Origin: Flavobacterium sp. UBA5153
Lineage (GTDB): Bacteria; Bacteroidota; Bacteroidia; Flavobacteriales; Flavobacteriaceae
NCBI GenBank assembly: GCA_002413745.1
Contig: DHXP01000025.1
Location: 26,908 to 90,907 of the forward strand
DNA: 64,000 nucleotides
Reading direction: 5' to 3'
Positions within the stretch are counted from its first letter, which is position 1; each line of letters opens with the position of its first letter. The notes beneath the pieces are model-generated. The model was not told the origin of the DNA. It worked only from the letters and a program-made list of their open reading frames with translations, and made no database searches. Below, one piece after another: positions 18,053 through 28,296 of the stretch. The translations under genes were made by a program, and so were the position numbers.

Positions 18053-20820
18053 GTAATCCGTTGGGTAAGTAATGCCAAAAAGGCTTCTTTTAGAGGTGTA
18101 TCATCGAATAGAGGATGATTTTACAGAATTAGCAGATGGGTTTATTACAAACTTAATTTTTGGTGTTTTGAAAAGAAAACCAGGTAAATTCCCATGGTTG
18201 ATGGAGTTAATTATTAATGGAAGGAGTTATAGATGATTTAACGGTCAAGTTTATGAGAAAAAAAGCAGGACGCTACAGGATGGTAATTTGAAGGATAAGT
18301 TCTATTTTCACATAAAAATAAGTTTTAAATCTTTTTATTAAAGTAGTAAATGAAAACTCATAAAGTGTTGGGGGTTATTATAATTTTTCTATGTTTTTCA
18401 TGCAAAGAAAAACAATGGACTACTTCTTTTGATAAAGAAGCGGTTAAGAGAGAAAGTGAGGCGCCGGTTATGGTAACAGGCAAAGAAAGTTCGATAGCTA
18501 AAGTTTGGATTGATCCAGAGACAGGGCATCGAGTAGAAAAGTTGATTGATAGGGAAGGGGAAAATAAAAGTTTTTATTTTCATAACAATCCCTTTTTACC
18601 AACCAAAGACAAAAAGGGATGGCTAATGGTATTTTATGGGAGTACGCCTAATGGGACACAACTATTTACTGTTGATTTAAAATCAAAGAATATCGTTCAA
18701 ATTACGAATAAATCTGGTGAAAAAAGTGGTGAAATTGTAGGCGTTAAAACACGAAAAGTGTATTATCGAATAAATGACAGTATTTTTTCGACACATATTG
18801 ACACACACAAAACGGCTTTTATCTTTAAATTCCCAACTGACAAAATGGGGTCGATAGCTACCTTAAATGCTGACGAAACAATGCTTGGCGGAGTTATATC
18901 CTCAAAAGAAGAACAAGAGATAGTGAAAAAATATCCAGAGAAAAAAGATTTTTTCGATAGAATTTATGATGCAAAATTAAAACGGACTTTGATAACAATT
19001 GATGTAAAGACTGGAAATTTAACGGAATTATTCTCTGAAAACGCTTGGTTAAACCACGAGCAATTTTCACCAACAGACCCTAAATTATTCATGTATTGTC
19101 ACGAAGGACCTTGGCATAAGGTTGATAGAATATGGGCTATTAATATAGAAACCAAAATGCCCAAATTAATACATAAAAGAACGGTTAATATGGAAATTGC
19201 AGGACATGAATTTTTTAGTCCAGAAGGTAAAACAATTTGGTTTGATCTTCAAATTCCAAGAGGCGAAACGTTTTATTTGGCCGGTAAAAATTTAGAGAAT
19301 GGAGAAGAAAAAAGGTACGCATTAAAACGCGATGAATGGTCTATTCATTACAACATAGCACCAGATTTAAAAACCTTTGCCGGTGATGGTGGAAACGATG
19401 GCCAAGTTGCCCATGCCAAAGACGGCCGATGGATTTATCACTTTGTGCCTAACGGAGATCACTTTGAGTCTACAAAACTGGTTAATATGAAAAATCATAA
19501 TTACAAATTAGAACCCAATGTGCATTTTTCTCCTGACGGAAAATGGATTATTTTTAGGGCTAATTTTGAAGGAAATTCTCAGGTCTATGCAGTAGAAATT
19601 GATAAATCAAAACAATAATTTATGTCGATAAAACTTAAAAAACATCATGTCTTTATAATAATAGGCATTCTTTTTTCTTTGCCATCTTTGGCTCAAAATG
19701 TAGCCACAACTTCGCCTTGGCCAGTAATAACAAATACAAATCAGCCTTGGGCTCGCTGGTGGTGGATGGGAAGCGCCGTTGATAAACCCAATCTTAAAAA
19801 AAGTCTTTTAGATTTTCATAAAGCTGGAATAGGCGGTGTTGAAATAACGCCAATTTATGGTGTAAAAGGAGAAGAGAATAATTTTATAGATTACCTCTCC
19901 CCAAAATGGATGGAAATGTTGGATTATACAATTCACATAGCCGATAGTACCGGTATGCAAGTTGACATGGTGCTGGGTACAGGATGGCCTTATGGCGGGC
20001 CGCAAGTTACTTTGCCTTATGCAGCCACAAAATTGGTAGTAGAAAAATACAGTGTAAAAAAAGGAGCGAAAATCATTCAGGAAATTAAACCGGATAGTAC
20101 CAAAGAAAAAGTACCTGCCCAACTTTTGTATGTTGTGGCTTATGGCGCCAATGGTTCTTATATTGACCTAACGGATCAATTGGACGGAACGCTATTAAAA
20201 TGGAAAGCAAAAAAAACAGACTATACCATATATGCTGTTTTTAGTGGTAAAACAGGTCAGCAGGTAAAACGCGCAGCGCCAGGAGGTAAAGGATACACTT
20301 TAGATCATTATTCGGAAGAAGCGCTTAATACTTATGTAGTTCCGTTTGACAAAGCATTCAAAGGTTTTGAAGGGAAAATACGATCCATTTTTAATGATAG
20401 TTATGAAGTCTATGATACTGATTTTACACCTCAATTCTTTACAGAATTTCAAAATAGAAGAGGATATGATCTTAAAAAACAACTTCCAAAATTATTAAGC
20501 AAAACTGACACTGAGGTTGATAATAGAATTAAAAGTGATTATCGTGAAACCCTATCCGATTTATTATTGAACCATTTTGATACGCCATGGACGAATTGGG
20601 CACACACTAAAAATTTCAAAACCCGACTTCAAGCGCATGGATCCCCAGGGAATTTGATCGATTTATATGCTTCCGCAGATATTCCGGAATGCGAAACTTT
20701 CGGCTCTATGCCATTTGATATTTCGGGTTTAAGACGAGAAAAACAAGATATTCGCGAAGGCGATGCTGATCCTGCAATGCTTAAATTCTCATCATCGGCA
20801 GCACATATTTCAGGAAAACC
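18053..20820 (+). repeat. Inverted duplication, arm 1
   Basis: This segment of about 2.77 kb (leader, PL22-like gene and first part of the GH106 gene) is repeated in reverse orientation at 28390-31150. The encoded proteins are nearly identical, with a few substitutions per hundred residues. The non-coding leader is more diverged but clearly alignable, for example around the shared TCATCGAATAGAGGATGATT. The left limit is near AATCCGTT at 18053; the right limit is after the codons for SGKP of GH106. Confidence 0.92.
18350..19618 (+). CDS. Oligogalacturonate lyase-like protein (PL22 family), copy 1
   Basis: A 422-residue protein with a lipoprotein signal (IIIFLCFSCKEK). The body consists of beta-propeller strands typical of the PL22 family, for example KLFMYCHEGPWHKVDRIW, EIAGHEFFSPEGKTIWFDLQ and HNYKLEPNVHFSPDGKW. 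These contain the His residues that would coordinate the metal in known PL22 enzymes. PL22 cleaves short oligogalacturonides to 4-deoxy-5-ketouronate; here it is probably lipid-anchored, facing the periplasm. It is followed three bases later by GH106. An inverted second copy lies at 29580-30854. Confidence 0.85.
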   Translation: MKTHKVLGVIIIFLCFSCKEKQWTTSFDKEAVKRESEAPVMVTGKESSIAKVWIDPETGHRVEKLIDREGENKSFYFHNNPFLPTKDKKGWLMVFYGSTPNGTQLFTVDLKSKNIVQITNKSGEKSGEIVGVKTRKVYYRINDSIFSTHIDTHKTAFIFKFPTDKMGSIATLNADETMLGGVISSKEEQEIVKKYPEKKDFFDRIYDAKLKRTLITIDVKTGNLTELFSENAWLNHEQFSPTDPKLFMYCHEGPWHKVDRIWAINIETKMPKLIHKRTVNMEIAGHEFFSPEGKTIWFDLQIPRGETFYLAGKNLENGEEKRYALKRDEWSIHYNIAPDLKTFAGDGGNDGQVAHAKDGRWIYHFVPNGDHFESTKLVNMKNHNYKLEPNVHFSPDGKWIIFRANFEGNSQVYAVEIDKSKQ

Positions 20821-22363
20821 ATTGGTTTCTTCAGAGACTTTTACTTGGTTGAGAGATCATTTCAAAATAGCATTATCCCAATGTAAACCTGAAGCCGAGG
20901 AATTGCTTCTCAACGGAATCAACCATATATTTCTTCATGGTTCCACTTATTCGCCAGAAAGAGCAAAATGGCCAGGTTGGAAATTTTATGCTTCTGGAAA
21001 TTTTAATGCAACCAATCCAATTTGGGAGGATGCCCCTTCCTTATTTTCGTATATCGCAAATTGTCAGTCAATGCTTCAACAGGGTAAATCGGACAATGAA
21101 ACCTTATTATATTGGCCTATTTATGACACCTGGGATAAGTACCAAGGCGGGACTTTATTTTTTCAGTTTAAAATACATTCCCTTTCAGAATGGTTAAAAG
21201 GAACTTCGTTTTATGACACTGCCAAAAACCTAATATCGAAAGGCTATGGAGTAGATTATATTTCGGATAATTTTATCGCTCAGGCTGAGGTTAAAGACGG
21301 GAAAATAGTTTTGCCCGGAGGAACGTTTAAATCTTTGATTGTTCCTGTTTGCGAAAAAATGCCTTTGGCAACTTTAGAAAAATTGATAGCTTTGAAAAAA
21401 GCTGGAGGAAAAATTATTTTTCAAGGACTTCCAACGTCTGTTCCTGGCTTTTATGAATATGAAGAACAAAACAAAAAATTAGCCGCTTTAATTGCAGAAA
21501 ATAAGAATAATGTCCAACCTGTTTCTGATGTTTTCAAAGCGCTAGAAACTGCTGATGTATATCCAGAAACATTGGTAAACACAGGTTTAAAATATATTAG
21601 AAGAGCCATTGACGGAGAAAAAACATACTATTTAGTGAATCACACCTCAAAAGTGATCGATGGATTTATTCCGTTAAGAGTTGGCAACAAGGAAGTGGTG
21701 ATTTTTGATCCTTTAACTAAAGAATATGGCAATGCTATTGTTCAAAAGAAAGCAGATGTTACCTTGGTAAAACTCCGAATCGAATCCGGTCAATCTTTTA
21801 TTCTTAAAACGGAAGATGTAGCCACGCAGAAGGAATGGAAATATTTTGAAAAATCAGCCGATCCAATTGTTTTAAAAGGGAATTGGGAAATTTCATTTGA
21901 TAAAGGAGGACCTCAATTACCTGCGAAGGCTACAATTTCCACTTTAGAATCTTGGACAAAATTAAGCCACGACACCGAAGCATTTTCTGGAACCGCCACT
22001 TATAATTTGCAATTTGATGCGCCAAAAACAGAAGCCAATAATTGGAGTTTGAATCTTGGTGATGTGCGCGAAAGTGCCGAAGTTTGGTTGAATGGAATTT
22101 ACATTGGAACTGTGTGGTCTAATCCTTTTACAATCAACTTAGGGAAATTGAAAAAAGGAAAAAATACATTGACCGTAAAAGTCACCAATCTTGGTGCAAA
22201 CCGAGTTCGCGATATGGAACTTAGAGGGGAAGAATGGAAAATATTTTACGAAATAAATATGGTTGATAAAGATTATAAAAAATTTGATGCGACTAAATGG
22301 GATCCTACACCATCTGGATTGTTGGGGCCAGTTTCCATTACGCCACTAAAACAAAACAATTAA
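19622..22363 (+). CDS. Alpha-L-rhamnosidase, GH106 family (full length)
   Basis: A 913-residue secreted enzyme with a signal peptide (IIIGILFSLPSLAQ). The N-terminal family stretch NQPWARWWWMGSAVDKPNL and IGGVEITPIYGVKGEE are typical of GH106, which removes alpha-L-rhamnose from rhamnogalacturonan. The C-terminal 150 residues form a galactose-binding-like beta-sandwich (AEVWLNGIYIGTVWSNPF). Codons up to about residue 400 are duplicated in the truncated copy at 28297-29580. It is the second gene of a five-gene unit, with a 24-base gap to GH105. Confidence 0.92.
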   Translation: MSIKLKKHHVFIIIGILFSLPSLAQNVATTSPWPVITNTNQPWARWWWMGSAVDKPNLKKSLLDFHKAGIGGVEITPIYGVKGEENNFIDYLSPKWMEMLDYTIHIADSTGMQVDMVLGTGWPYGGPQVTLPYAATKLVVEKYSVKKGAKIIQEIKPDSTKEKVPAQLLYVVAYGANGSYIDLTDQLDGTLLKWKAKKTDYTIYAVFSGKTGQQVKRAAPGGKGYTLDHYSEEALNTYVVPFDKAFKGFEGKIRSIFNDSYEVYDTDFTPQFFTEFQNRRGYDLKKQLPKLLSKTDTEVDNRIKSDYRETLSDLLLNHFDTPWTNWAHTKNFKTRLQAHGSPGNLIDLYASADIPECETFGSMPFDISGLRREKQDIREGDADPAMLKFSSSAAHISGKPLVSSETFTWLRDHFKIALSQCKPEAEELLLNGINHIFLHGSTYSPERAKWPGWKFYASGNFNATNPIWEDAPSLFSYIANCQSMLQQGKSDNETLLYWPIYDTWDKYQGGTLFFQFKIHSLSEWLKGTSFYDTAKNLISKGYGVDYISDNFIAQAEVKDGKIVLPGGTFKSLIVPVCEKMPLATLEKLIALKKAGGKIIFQGLPTSVPGFYEYEEQNKKLAALIAENKNNVQPVSDVFKALETADVYPETLVNTGLKYIRRAIDGEKTYYLVNHTSKVIDGFIPLRVGNKEVVIFDPLTKEYGNAIVQKKADVTLVKLRIESGQSFILKTEDVATQKEWKYFEKSADPIVLKGNWEISFDKGGPQLPAKATISTLESWTKLSHDTEAFSGTATYNLQFDAPKTEANNWSLNLGDVRESAEVWLNGIYIGTVWSNPFTINLGKLKKGKNTLTVKVTNLGANRVRDMELRGEEWKIFYEINMVDKDYKKFDATKWDPTPSGLLGPVSITPLKQNN

Positions 22364-22387
22364 TTATTAAATAACGATTCCTAAAGA

Positions 22388-23515
22388 ATGAAAAAGCCAC
22401 TTTTATTTTTCGCTATATTCCTCCTATATACTGGCACTACAGTGGCACAACAAACATTTGACAGAAACTTGGTGTTGAAACAAATGCAATCGGCCAATGC
22501 GTATTTTATGGATAAATGGCCTGATACCGGAAAAACTATAATCACTAATAAGGAACGTCCCAGCAATATTTGGACGCGTAGTGTGTATTATGAGGGATTA
22601 ATGGCATTGCACGAAATTTATCCTAAAGAAGCTTATTATGATTATGCATATTCTTGGGCAGAATTTCATAAATGGGGATTTAATGGCGGGAATACCACCA
22701 GAAATGCAGATAATTATTGTGCCGCTCAAACCTACATCGATTTGTATAAGTTAGAACCTGATTCTAAAAAATTGAAGAACACAAAAGCATGTGTTAATAT
22801 GCTGTTGAATACGCCTCAATTGGATGATTGGTCATGGATTGATGCCATCCAAATGGGAATGCCTGTTTTTGCAAAACTGGGAGTCTTGGAAAAAGAGGAC
22901 AGGTATTTTGAAAAAATGTACGGAATGTACATGTATTCCAGAAATAAACATGGAGACCATGGGCTTTTCAATCCTAAGGACGGTTTATGGTGGCGGGATG
23001 CTAATTTTGACCCACCCTATAAAGAACCTAATGGGGAGGATTGTTACTGGAGTCGCGGTAACGGATGGGTAATTGCTGCCTTGGCAAAAGTGCTGACAAT
23101 AATTCCAGAAAATGCTCCACACAGAAAACAGTATGTTTCCGATTTAAAGGCTATGGCCAAAGCGCTGGCATTGGTTCAACGTGAAGATGGTTTTTGGAAC
23201 GTAAGTTTACACGATAAAAACAACTTTGGAGAAAAAGAAATGTCTGGAACGGCTTTGTTTGTATATGGTATGGCTTATGGAATCAATAGCGGAATATTAG
23301 AAAAAGACATCTATTTACCAATTGTAAAAAAAGCATGGAATGCAATGACGGAAAAAGGATTGCATGAAAATGGATTTTTAGGTTATCTTCAGTCAACTGG
23401 TAAAGAACCAAAAGACGGCCAGCCTTTATCGTATGACAAGATTCCTGATTTTGAAGATTATGGATTGGGATGTTTTTTACTGGCAGGATCAGAAATTTAT
23501 AAAATGAAATTATAG
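22388..23515 (+). CDS. Unsaturated rhamnogalacturonyl hydrolase, GH105 family
   Basis: A 375-residue protein with a signal peptide (LLFFAIFLLYTGTTVAQ) and an (alpha/alpha)6 barrel. Typical motifs are TRSVYYEGLMALHEIYP, DDWSWIDAIQMGMPVFAKLG (the Asp region used by YteR/YesR enzymes to hydrate the double bond) and DCYWSRGNGWVIAALAKVL. GH105 removes the unsaturated uronic acid left at chain ends by lyases. This fits the PL22, GH106 and GH2 neighbours. The gene starts 24 bases after GH106 and ends three bases before the GH2 gene. Confidence 0.93.
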   Translation: MKKPLLFFAIFLLYTGTTVAQQTFDRNLVLKQMQSANAYFMDKWPDTGKTIITNKERPSNIWTRSVYYEGLMALHEIYPKEAYYDYAYSWAEFHKWGFNGGNTTRNADNYCAAQTYIDLYKLEPDSKKLKNTKACVNMLLNTPQLDDWSWIDAIQMGMPVFAKLGVLEKEDRYFEKMYGMYMYSRNKHGDHGLFNPKDGLWWRDANFDPPYKEPNGEDCYWSRGNGWVIAALAKVLTIIPENAPHRKQYVSDLKAMAKALALVQREDGFWNVSLHDKNNFGEKEMSGTALFVYGMAYGINSGILEKDIYLPIVKKAWNAMTEKGLHENGFLGYLQSTGKEPKDGQPLSYDKIPDFEDYGLGCFLLAGSEIYKMKL

Positions 23516-23518
23516 CTA

Positions 23519-26497
23519 ATGATTGAACTCAAAAAAGCCGCTTATTTTTGGTTCTTGTTATTGATCTTTTCAACTTCGTTTTCGCAAGAATTTGTTAGAA
23601 ATAAATATAATTTTAACGCGGATTGGAAATTGAAACCGGGAGATTTTCAGGAGGCAAAGAACATTAATTTTGATGATAAAAATTGGGAATCCGTTACGCT
23701 TCCGTATGCTTACAATCAAAAAGAGGCTTTTAAAGTTTCAATTGAAAAACTAACTACAGGAATTGTTTGGTATCGCAAGAAATTTAAATTACCCAAAGGG
23801 ATTTCAAATAAAAAAATATTTCTGGAATTTGAAGGAATTCGTCAAGGCGGCGTGATTTATGTTAATGGCAAAGAGGTTGGCGTTCATGAAAATGGAGTCA
23901 TGGCTTTTGGTTTAGATATTAGCGAATTCATAAAGCCATTTCCTTTTCAAAATGTTGTGGCACTTCGTATTGATAATGATTGGAAATACAAAGAACAAAA
24001 AACGGGAACTACTTTTCAATGGAATAACATCAATTTTAATGCAAACTACGGAGGAATTCCAAAGAATGTTTTTCTGCATATTGCCGATAAATTATATCAG
24101 ACTTTGCCCCTGTATTCAAGTCTGGAAACAACAGGGACTTATATTCATGCCACCCAAATTAATATTCCGGAGAAATCAGCCTTAATAACCGCTGAATCTG
24201 AGGTGAAAAATGAATACGCAGTTCCTAAAACTTTTTCGTATCAAGTTGTATTGTTAGATATTAATAAAAATAAGCTAGCTGAATTCTCGGGAGAAAAAAC
24301 AACAATTGCTTCAGGTGAAACAAAAATTATTAAAGCCAGTCAACAGGTAAAATCATTACAATTTTGGAGTTGGGGATACGGTTATTTATATACCGTAAAA
24401 ACAATTTTGAAAGTGGACGGAAAAGTTATAGATGAAGTTGAAACCAAAACAGGTTTTCGTAAAACGGAATTTGGAAATGGTGAAGTTAAACTCAACGACC
24501 GTGTTATACAACTCAAAGGATACGGTCAGCGAACGAGTAACGAATGGCCAGCAATAGGAATGTCGGTTCCGGCATGGTTGAGCGATTTTAGCAATCAATT
24601 AATAGTGGAAGGAAATGGTAATTTAGTGCGATGGATGCACGTTACACCATGGAAACAAGATGTAGAATCCTGCGATAGAGTAGGGTTGATGCAAGCAATG
24701 CCGGCAGGCGATGCCGAAAAAGATGCTAAAGGCGAGCAATGGAATCAGCGTGTAAATCTCATGAAAGATGCCATCATTTATAATCGAAATAATCCAAGTA
24801 TTATCTTTTATGAATGTGGAAATTCAGTCATCAGTGAAGCGCACATGCACGAGATGAAAACAATCCGAAATAGTTTCGATCCTCATGGCGGAAGAGCGAT
24901 TGGGGCACGTGAAATGTTGGACAGCCAAGAAGCTGAGTACGGTGGTGAAATGCTTTATGTTAATAAAAGCGCTAAAAAACCATTATGGGCAATGGAATAT
25001 TCCAGGGATGAGGGACTTCGGAAATATTGGGATGAGTATTCTCCTCCTTTTCATAAAGAAGGTGAAGGTCCATTATACAAAGGACAATCCGCAGAAGACT
25101 ACAATCATAATCAAGATAAACATGCCATTGAAGACGTAATTCGATGGAATGATTATTATAAAGAACGCCCCGGAACAGGTAAAAGAGTAAGCTCGGGTGG
25201 CGTAAATATTATTTTTTCGGACTCCAATACCCATCACAGAGGAGAAGAAAATTATAGAACCAGTGGCGAAGTGGATGCTATGCGAATTCCGAAAGATGGT
25301 TATTTTGCACACCAAGTTATCTGGGATGGCTGGGTGGATATTGAACACTATCGAACTTATATTTTAGGCCATTGGAATTATTCAGATAAAGTGATAAAAA
25401 AGGAATATGTAGTTTCAACCGGAGATAAAGTAGAACTTTTTGTAAATGGCAAATCTAAAGGCTTTGGAACAAAAACGAACTCTTTTCTGTTTACTTTTGA
25501 TGCTATTCAATGGGAAGCTGGAACCATAAAAGCAGTGAGTTACAATGCTAAAGGAGAAATTCTCAACGAAGCAACAAAAACTACTTCGGGTGCTCCTTTT
25601 GCCATTAAACTAACTCCGCATACAAATCCCAACGGAGTGTTAGCGGATGGTGCCGACGTGGCTCTGGTAGATGTGGAAGTTGTTGATAAAAAAGGCATTC
25701 GCTGTCCTACTAACAATGCGATGATTAATTTCTCTCTAACAGGAGAAGCTACTTGGTTAGGAGGAATTGCTCAAGGACCAGACAATTATATTCTTTCGAA
25801 AAATTTGCCTGTAGAAAATGGAGTAAATAGAATTATGATACAATCGACCCCGAAAGCTGGAGAAATACACATTTCTGCAAAATCTGAAGGATTACAATCG
25901 TCAGAAATAGTCCTGAATACCAATGCGATTGCAACAGAAAATGGACTTTCTAAACAAATTCCTGAAGCCGATTTAGCATCAAATTTAAAAAAAGGTCCAA
26001 CTCCAGAAACAGCTTCTTATACCAAGAAAAGAAATCCTGTTTTTATTGTAAATGCCAACGCATTAGCTAATAATGCTGATGCGTATAAAAGTTATGATGA
26101 TAATGAACTTACGGAATGGAGAAATGATGGGAGGATAAGTACGGGTCAAATTACCTATACTTTAGACAAGCCATCGGTGATAAATGAATGTGTGGTTAAA
26201 TTAACAGGTTGGAGAACCAAGAGTTATCCTATTCGGATTTTGGCTGATGGTAAAGAAGTATTTAATGGGAATACAGAACAAAGTTTGGGATATATCATAT
26301 TAACTTTAAAACCCGTTTTAGCAAAACAAATAACTATTGAACTAACAGGAATCAATTCAGAAAAAAATGCTTTTGACAAAATTACTGAAGTAGATCCAAC
26401 AAAAGAATTAGATTTGTTCAAAGATAAAACAGCAGTCGATGCAAAAGGTCAGTTGCGAATAGTTGAAATAGAATTTTATGAAAAACAAGATGAATAA
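23519..26497 (+). CDS. GH2 family glycoside hydrolase (beta-galactosidase-like) with C-terminal discoidin-like domain
   Basis: A 992-residue secreted protein: signal peptide, GH2 sugar-binding domain (GGVIYVNGKEVGVHENG, residues about 115-130), immunoglobulin-like domain, TIM barrel, a DUF4982-type domain (VELFVNGKSKGFGTKTNSF) and a C-terminal galactose-binding-like domain (YKSYDDNELTEWRNDGRIS). In the barrel, NPSIIFYECGNS aligns with the family NPSVIMWSIGNE; the usual acid/base Glu is Ser at residue 435, though a Glu sits at 432. Glu493 in WAMEYSRDEG may be the nucleophile. Activity is therefore uncertain. Its last 20 bases overlap the next gene. Confidence 0.88.
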   Translation: MIELKKAAYFWFLLLIFSTSFSQEFVRNKYNFNADWKLKPGDFQEAKNINFDDKNWESVTLPYAYNQKEAFKVSIEKLTTGIVWYRKKFKLPKGISNKKIFLEFEGIRQGGVIYVNGKEVGVHENGVMAFGLDISEFIKPFPFQNVVALRIDNDWKYKEQKTGTTFQWNNINFNANYGGIPKNVFLHIADKLYQTLPLYSSLETTGTYIHATQINIPEKSALITAESEVKNEYAVPKTFSYQVVLLDINKNKLAEFSGEKTTIASGETKIIKASQQVKSLQFWSWGYGYLYTVKTILKVDGKVIDEVETKTGFRKTEFGNGEVKLNDRVIQLKGYGQRTSNEWPAIGMSVPAWLSDFSNQLIVEGNGNLVRWMHVTPWKQDVESCDRVGLMQAMPAGDAEKDAKGEQWNQRVNLMKDAIIYNRNNPSIIFYECGNSVISEAHMHEMKTIRNSFDPHGGRAIGAREMLDSQEAEYGGEMLYVNKSAKKPLWAMEYSRDEGLRKYWDEYSPPFHKEGEGPLYKGQSAEDYNHNQDKHAIEDVIRWNDYYKERPGTGKRVSSGGVNIIFSDSNTHHRGEENYRTSGEVDAMRIPKDGYFAHQVIWDGWVDIEHYRTYILGHWNYSDKVIKKEYVVSTGDKVELFVNGKSKGFGTKTNSFLFTFDAIQWEAGTIKAVSYNAKGEILNEATKTTSGAPFAIKLTPHTNPNGVLADGADVALVDVEVVDKKGIRCPTNNAMINFSLTGEATWLGGIAQGPDNYILSKNLPVENGVNRIMIQSTPKAGEIHISAKSEGLQSSEIVLNTNAIATENGLSKQIPEADLASNLKKGPTPETASYTKKRNPVFIVNANALANNADAYKSYDDNELTEWRNDGRISTGQITYTLDKPSVINECVVKLTGWRTKSYPIRILADGKEVFNGNTEQSLGYIILTLKPVLAKQITIELTGINSEKNAFDKITEVDPTKELDLFKDKTAVDAKGQLRIVEIEFYEKQDE

Positions 26498-28286
26498 TAT
26501 CAGTGGCATTAAATTAGTGTTGATTTTTTTATGTTTTGGATTTACTTCCACAATTTTTTCCCAAAATAAGGAGATTCCCTTATGGGATAAAATACCGGGG
26601 GCTATTCATTCTACAGATTACAAAGAAGAAGTTTCGTATGAAACCGATGGAATTGTAAAAGGATTCGGTAAAGTTTCCGAGCCCACCCTTTCTATTTTTT
26701 TGGCAGATCAGGAAAAATCCAATGGCGCCGCCGTAATTATTTGTCCGGGAGGGGGTTATTCGCATTTGGCAATCAATAAGGAAGGCTATAAGGTGGCAAA
26801 GTGGTTCAATAGTTTAGGAATTTCGGCTTTTGTGTTAAAGTATCGAATGCCCAGTGATATCACGATGCAAAACAAGGAAATCGGACCTTTGCAAGATGGG
26901 CAGGAAGCGATACGAGTACTCCGTCGCAATGCCATAAAATGGAAGCTGAATCCCAATAAAATAGGAATTATGGGATTTTCGGCAGGAGGACATTTAGCGG
27001 CTACTTTATCGACTCAATATAACGAAAAGACGTATGTTGCTAAAGATACTATCAGTGCTCGCCCAAATTTTTCTATCCTTATTTACCCCGTAATTTCAAT
27101 GGAAGACGGAATTACGCATATTGGTTCAAAAAAATATCTTTTGGGAGATAATCCCAGCAAGGATATGATTGAAAAATATTCGATTGACAAACAGGTTATC
27201 AATGCTACGCCAAAAACATTTTTAGTCCAAGCCACTGATGACAAAACGGTGCCAGTTGAGAATAGCATCAATTATTATTTGGCATTAAAACAACATCATA
27301 TTCCAGTCGAAATGCATATCTATGAAAGTGGAGGACATGGTTTTGGTTTAGGCACAGAAGGAACCAATAAAGACTGGCCAAAAGCTTGTGAAAAATGGTT
27401 GGATACAAACGGATATATTCAAAAACATGAAGGATATATTTTCTCCTATTTTAAAGGAAATGGCGAAGATGGTTTACACTTAGCCTATAGTGACGATGGA
27501 TATCAATGGAAAGCTTTAAAAAATGACACTCCTTTTTTAACTCCTGAAGTAGGGAAAGATAAATTAATGAGAGATCCTTGCATCATAAAAGGAGGTGATG
27601 GAATATACCACATGGTGTGGACGGTAAGTTGGACGGATAAGGGAATAGGGTATGCATCCTCAAAAGATTTGATCCATTGGTCCAAACAGGAATTTATTCC
27701 CGTTATGGCCTATGAGAAAAATACACGGAATACTTGGGCTCCTGAAATAACCTATGACAGTGAAGAAAATAATTATATGATCTATTGGGCGTCCACTATA
27801 GAGGGGAAGTTTCCAGAGACCAAGTCAGATGATGAAAAAGGATACAATCATAGGATTTATTATACGACTACGAAAGATTTTAAAGATTTTGCCCCGACTA
27901 AATTACTTTATGAGCCTGGTTTTAATGTGATAGACGCCACGATCTTAAAACAAGATAAGGGGTTTGTCATGTTTTTAAAGGACGAGACGCGTAATCCCGT
28001 AGAGAAAAATATAAAAATAGCTTATAGTGAAAATTTGACGGGACCCTATAGTAAAGCCAGTGACCCTATTACGGGCGATTATTGGGCAGAAGGGCCTACC
28101 GCTACCAAAATAGATGGAGATTGGGTAGTTTACTTTGATAAATATACCGAGAAAAAATATGGTGCCGTAAAAGAAACGGCAAATGGTTGGAAGGATATTT
28201 CCGAAAAGATCAATTTTCCCTTGGGAACCCGTCACGGTAGTGTTTTGAGGGTTTCGGCAGCAGTGCTTTCTCAATTAAAAGAATAA
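26478..28286 (+). CDS. Fusion of acetyl-esterase-like alpha/beta hydrolase and GH43-like propeller
   Basis: A 602-residue secreted protein (signal peptide IKLVLIFLCFGFTSTIFSQ). The N-terminal half is an esterase of the BD-FAE/lipase type: CPGGGYSHL oxyanion stretch, GFSAGGH with Ser168, DD at 254-255 and GGHG with His287. From about residue 315 a GH43/62/68-type five-bladed propeller follows (LMRDPCIIKGGDGIYHMVWT, NTWAPEITYDSEENNYMIYW). One protein could remove both ester groups and arabinose- or xylose-type side chains of pectin. Start at ATG 26478, or 26490. Confidence 0.85.
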   Translation: MKNKMNNISGIKLVLIFLCFGFTSTIFSQNKEIPLWDKIPGAIHSTDYKEEVSYETDGIVKGFGKVSEPTLSIFLADQEKSNGAAVIICPGGGYSHLAINKEGYKVAKWFNSLGISAFVLKYRMPSDITMQNKEIGPLQDGQEAIRVLRRNAIKWKLNPNKIGIMGFSAGGHLAATLSTQYNEKTYVAKDTISARPNFSILIYPVISMEDGITHIGSKKYLLGDNPSKDMIEKYSIDKQVINATPKTFLVQATDDKTVPVENSINYYLALKQHHIPVEMHIYESGGHGFGLGTEGTNKDWPKACEKWLDTNGYIQKHEGYIFSYFKGNGEDGLHLAYSDDGYQWKALKNDTPFLTPEVGKDKLMRDPCIIKGGDGIYHMVWTVSWTDKGIGYASSKDLIHWSKQEFIPVMAYEKNTRNTWAPEITYDSEENNYMIYWASTIEGKFPETKSDDEKGYNHRIYYTTTKDFKDFAPTKLLYEPGFNVIDATILKQDKGFVMFLKDETRNPVEKNIKIAYSENLTGPYSKASDPITGDYWAEGPTATKIDGDWVVYFDKYTEKKYGAVKETANGWKDISEKINFPLGTRHGSVLRVSAAVLSQLKE

Positions 28287-28296
28287 TCGTTTCATA

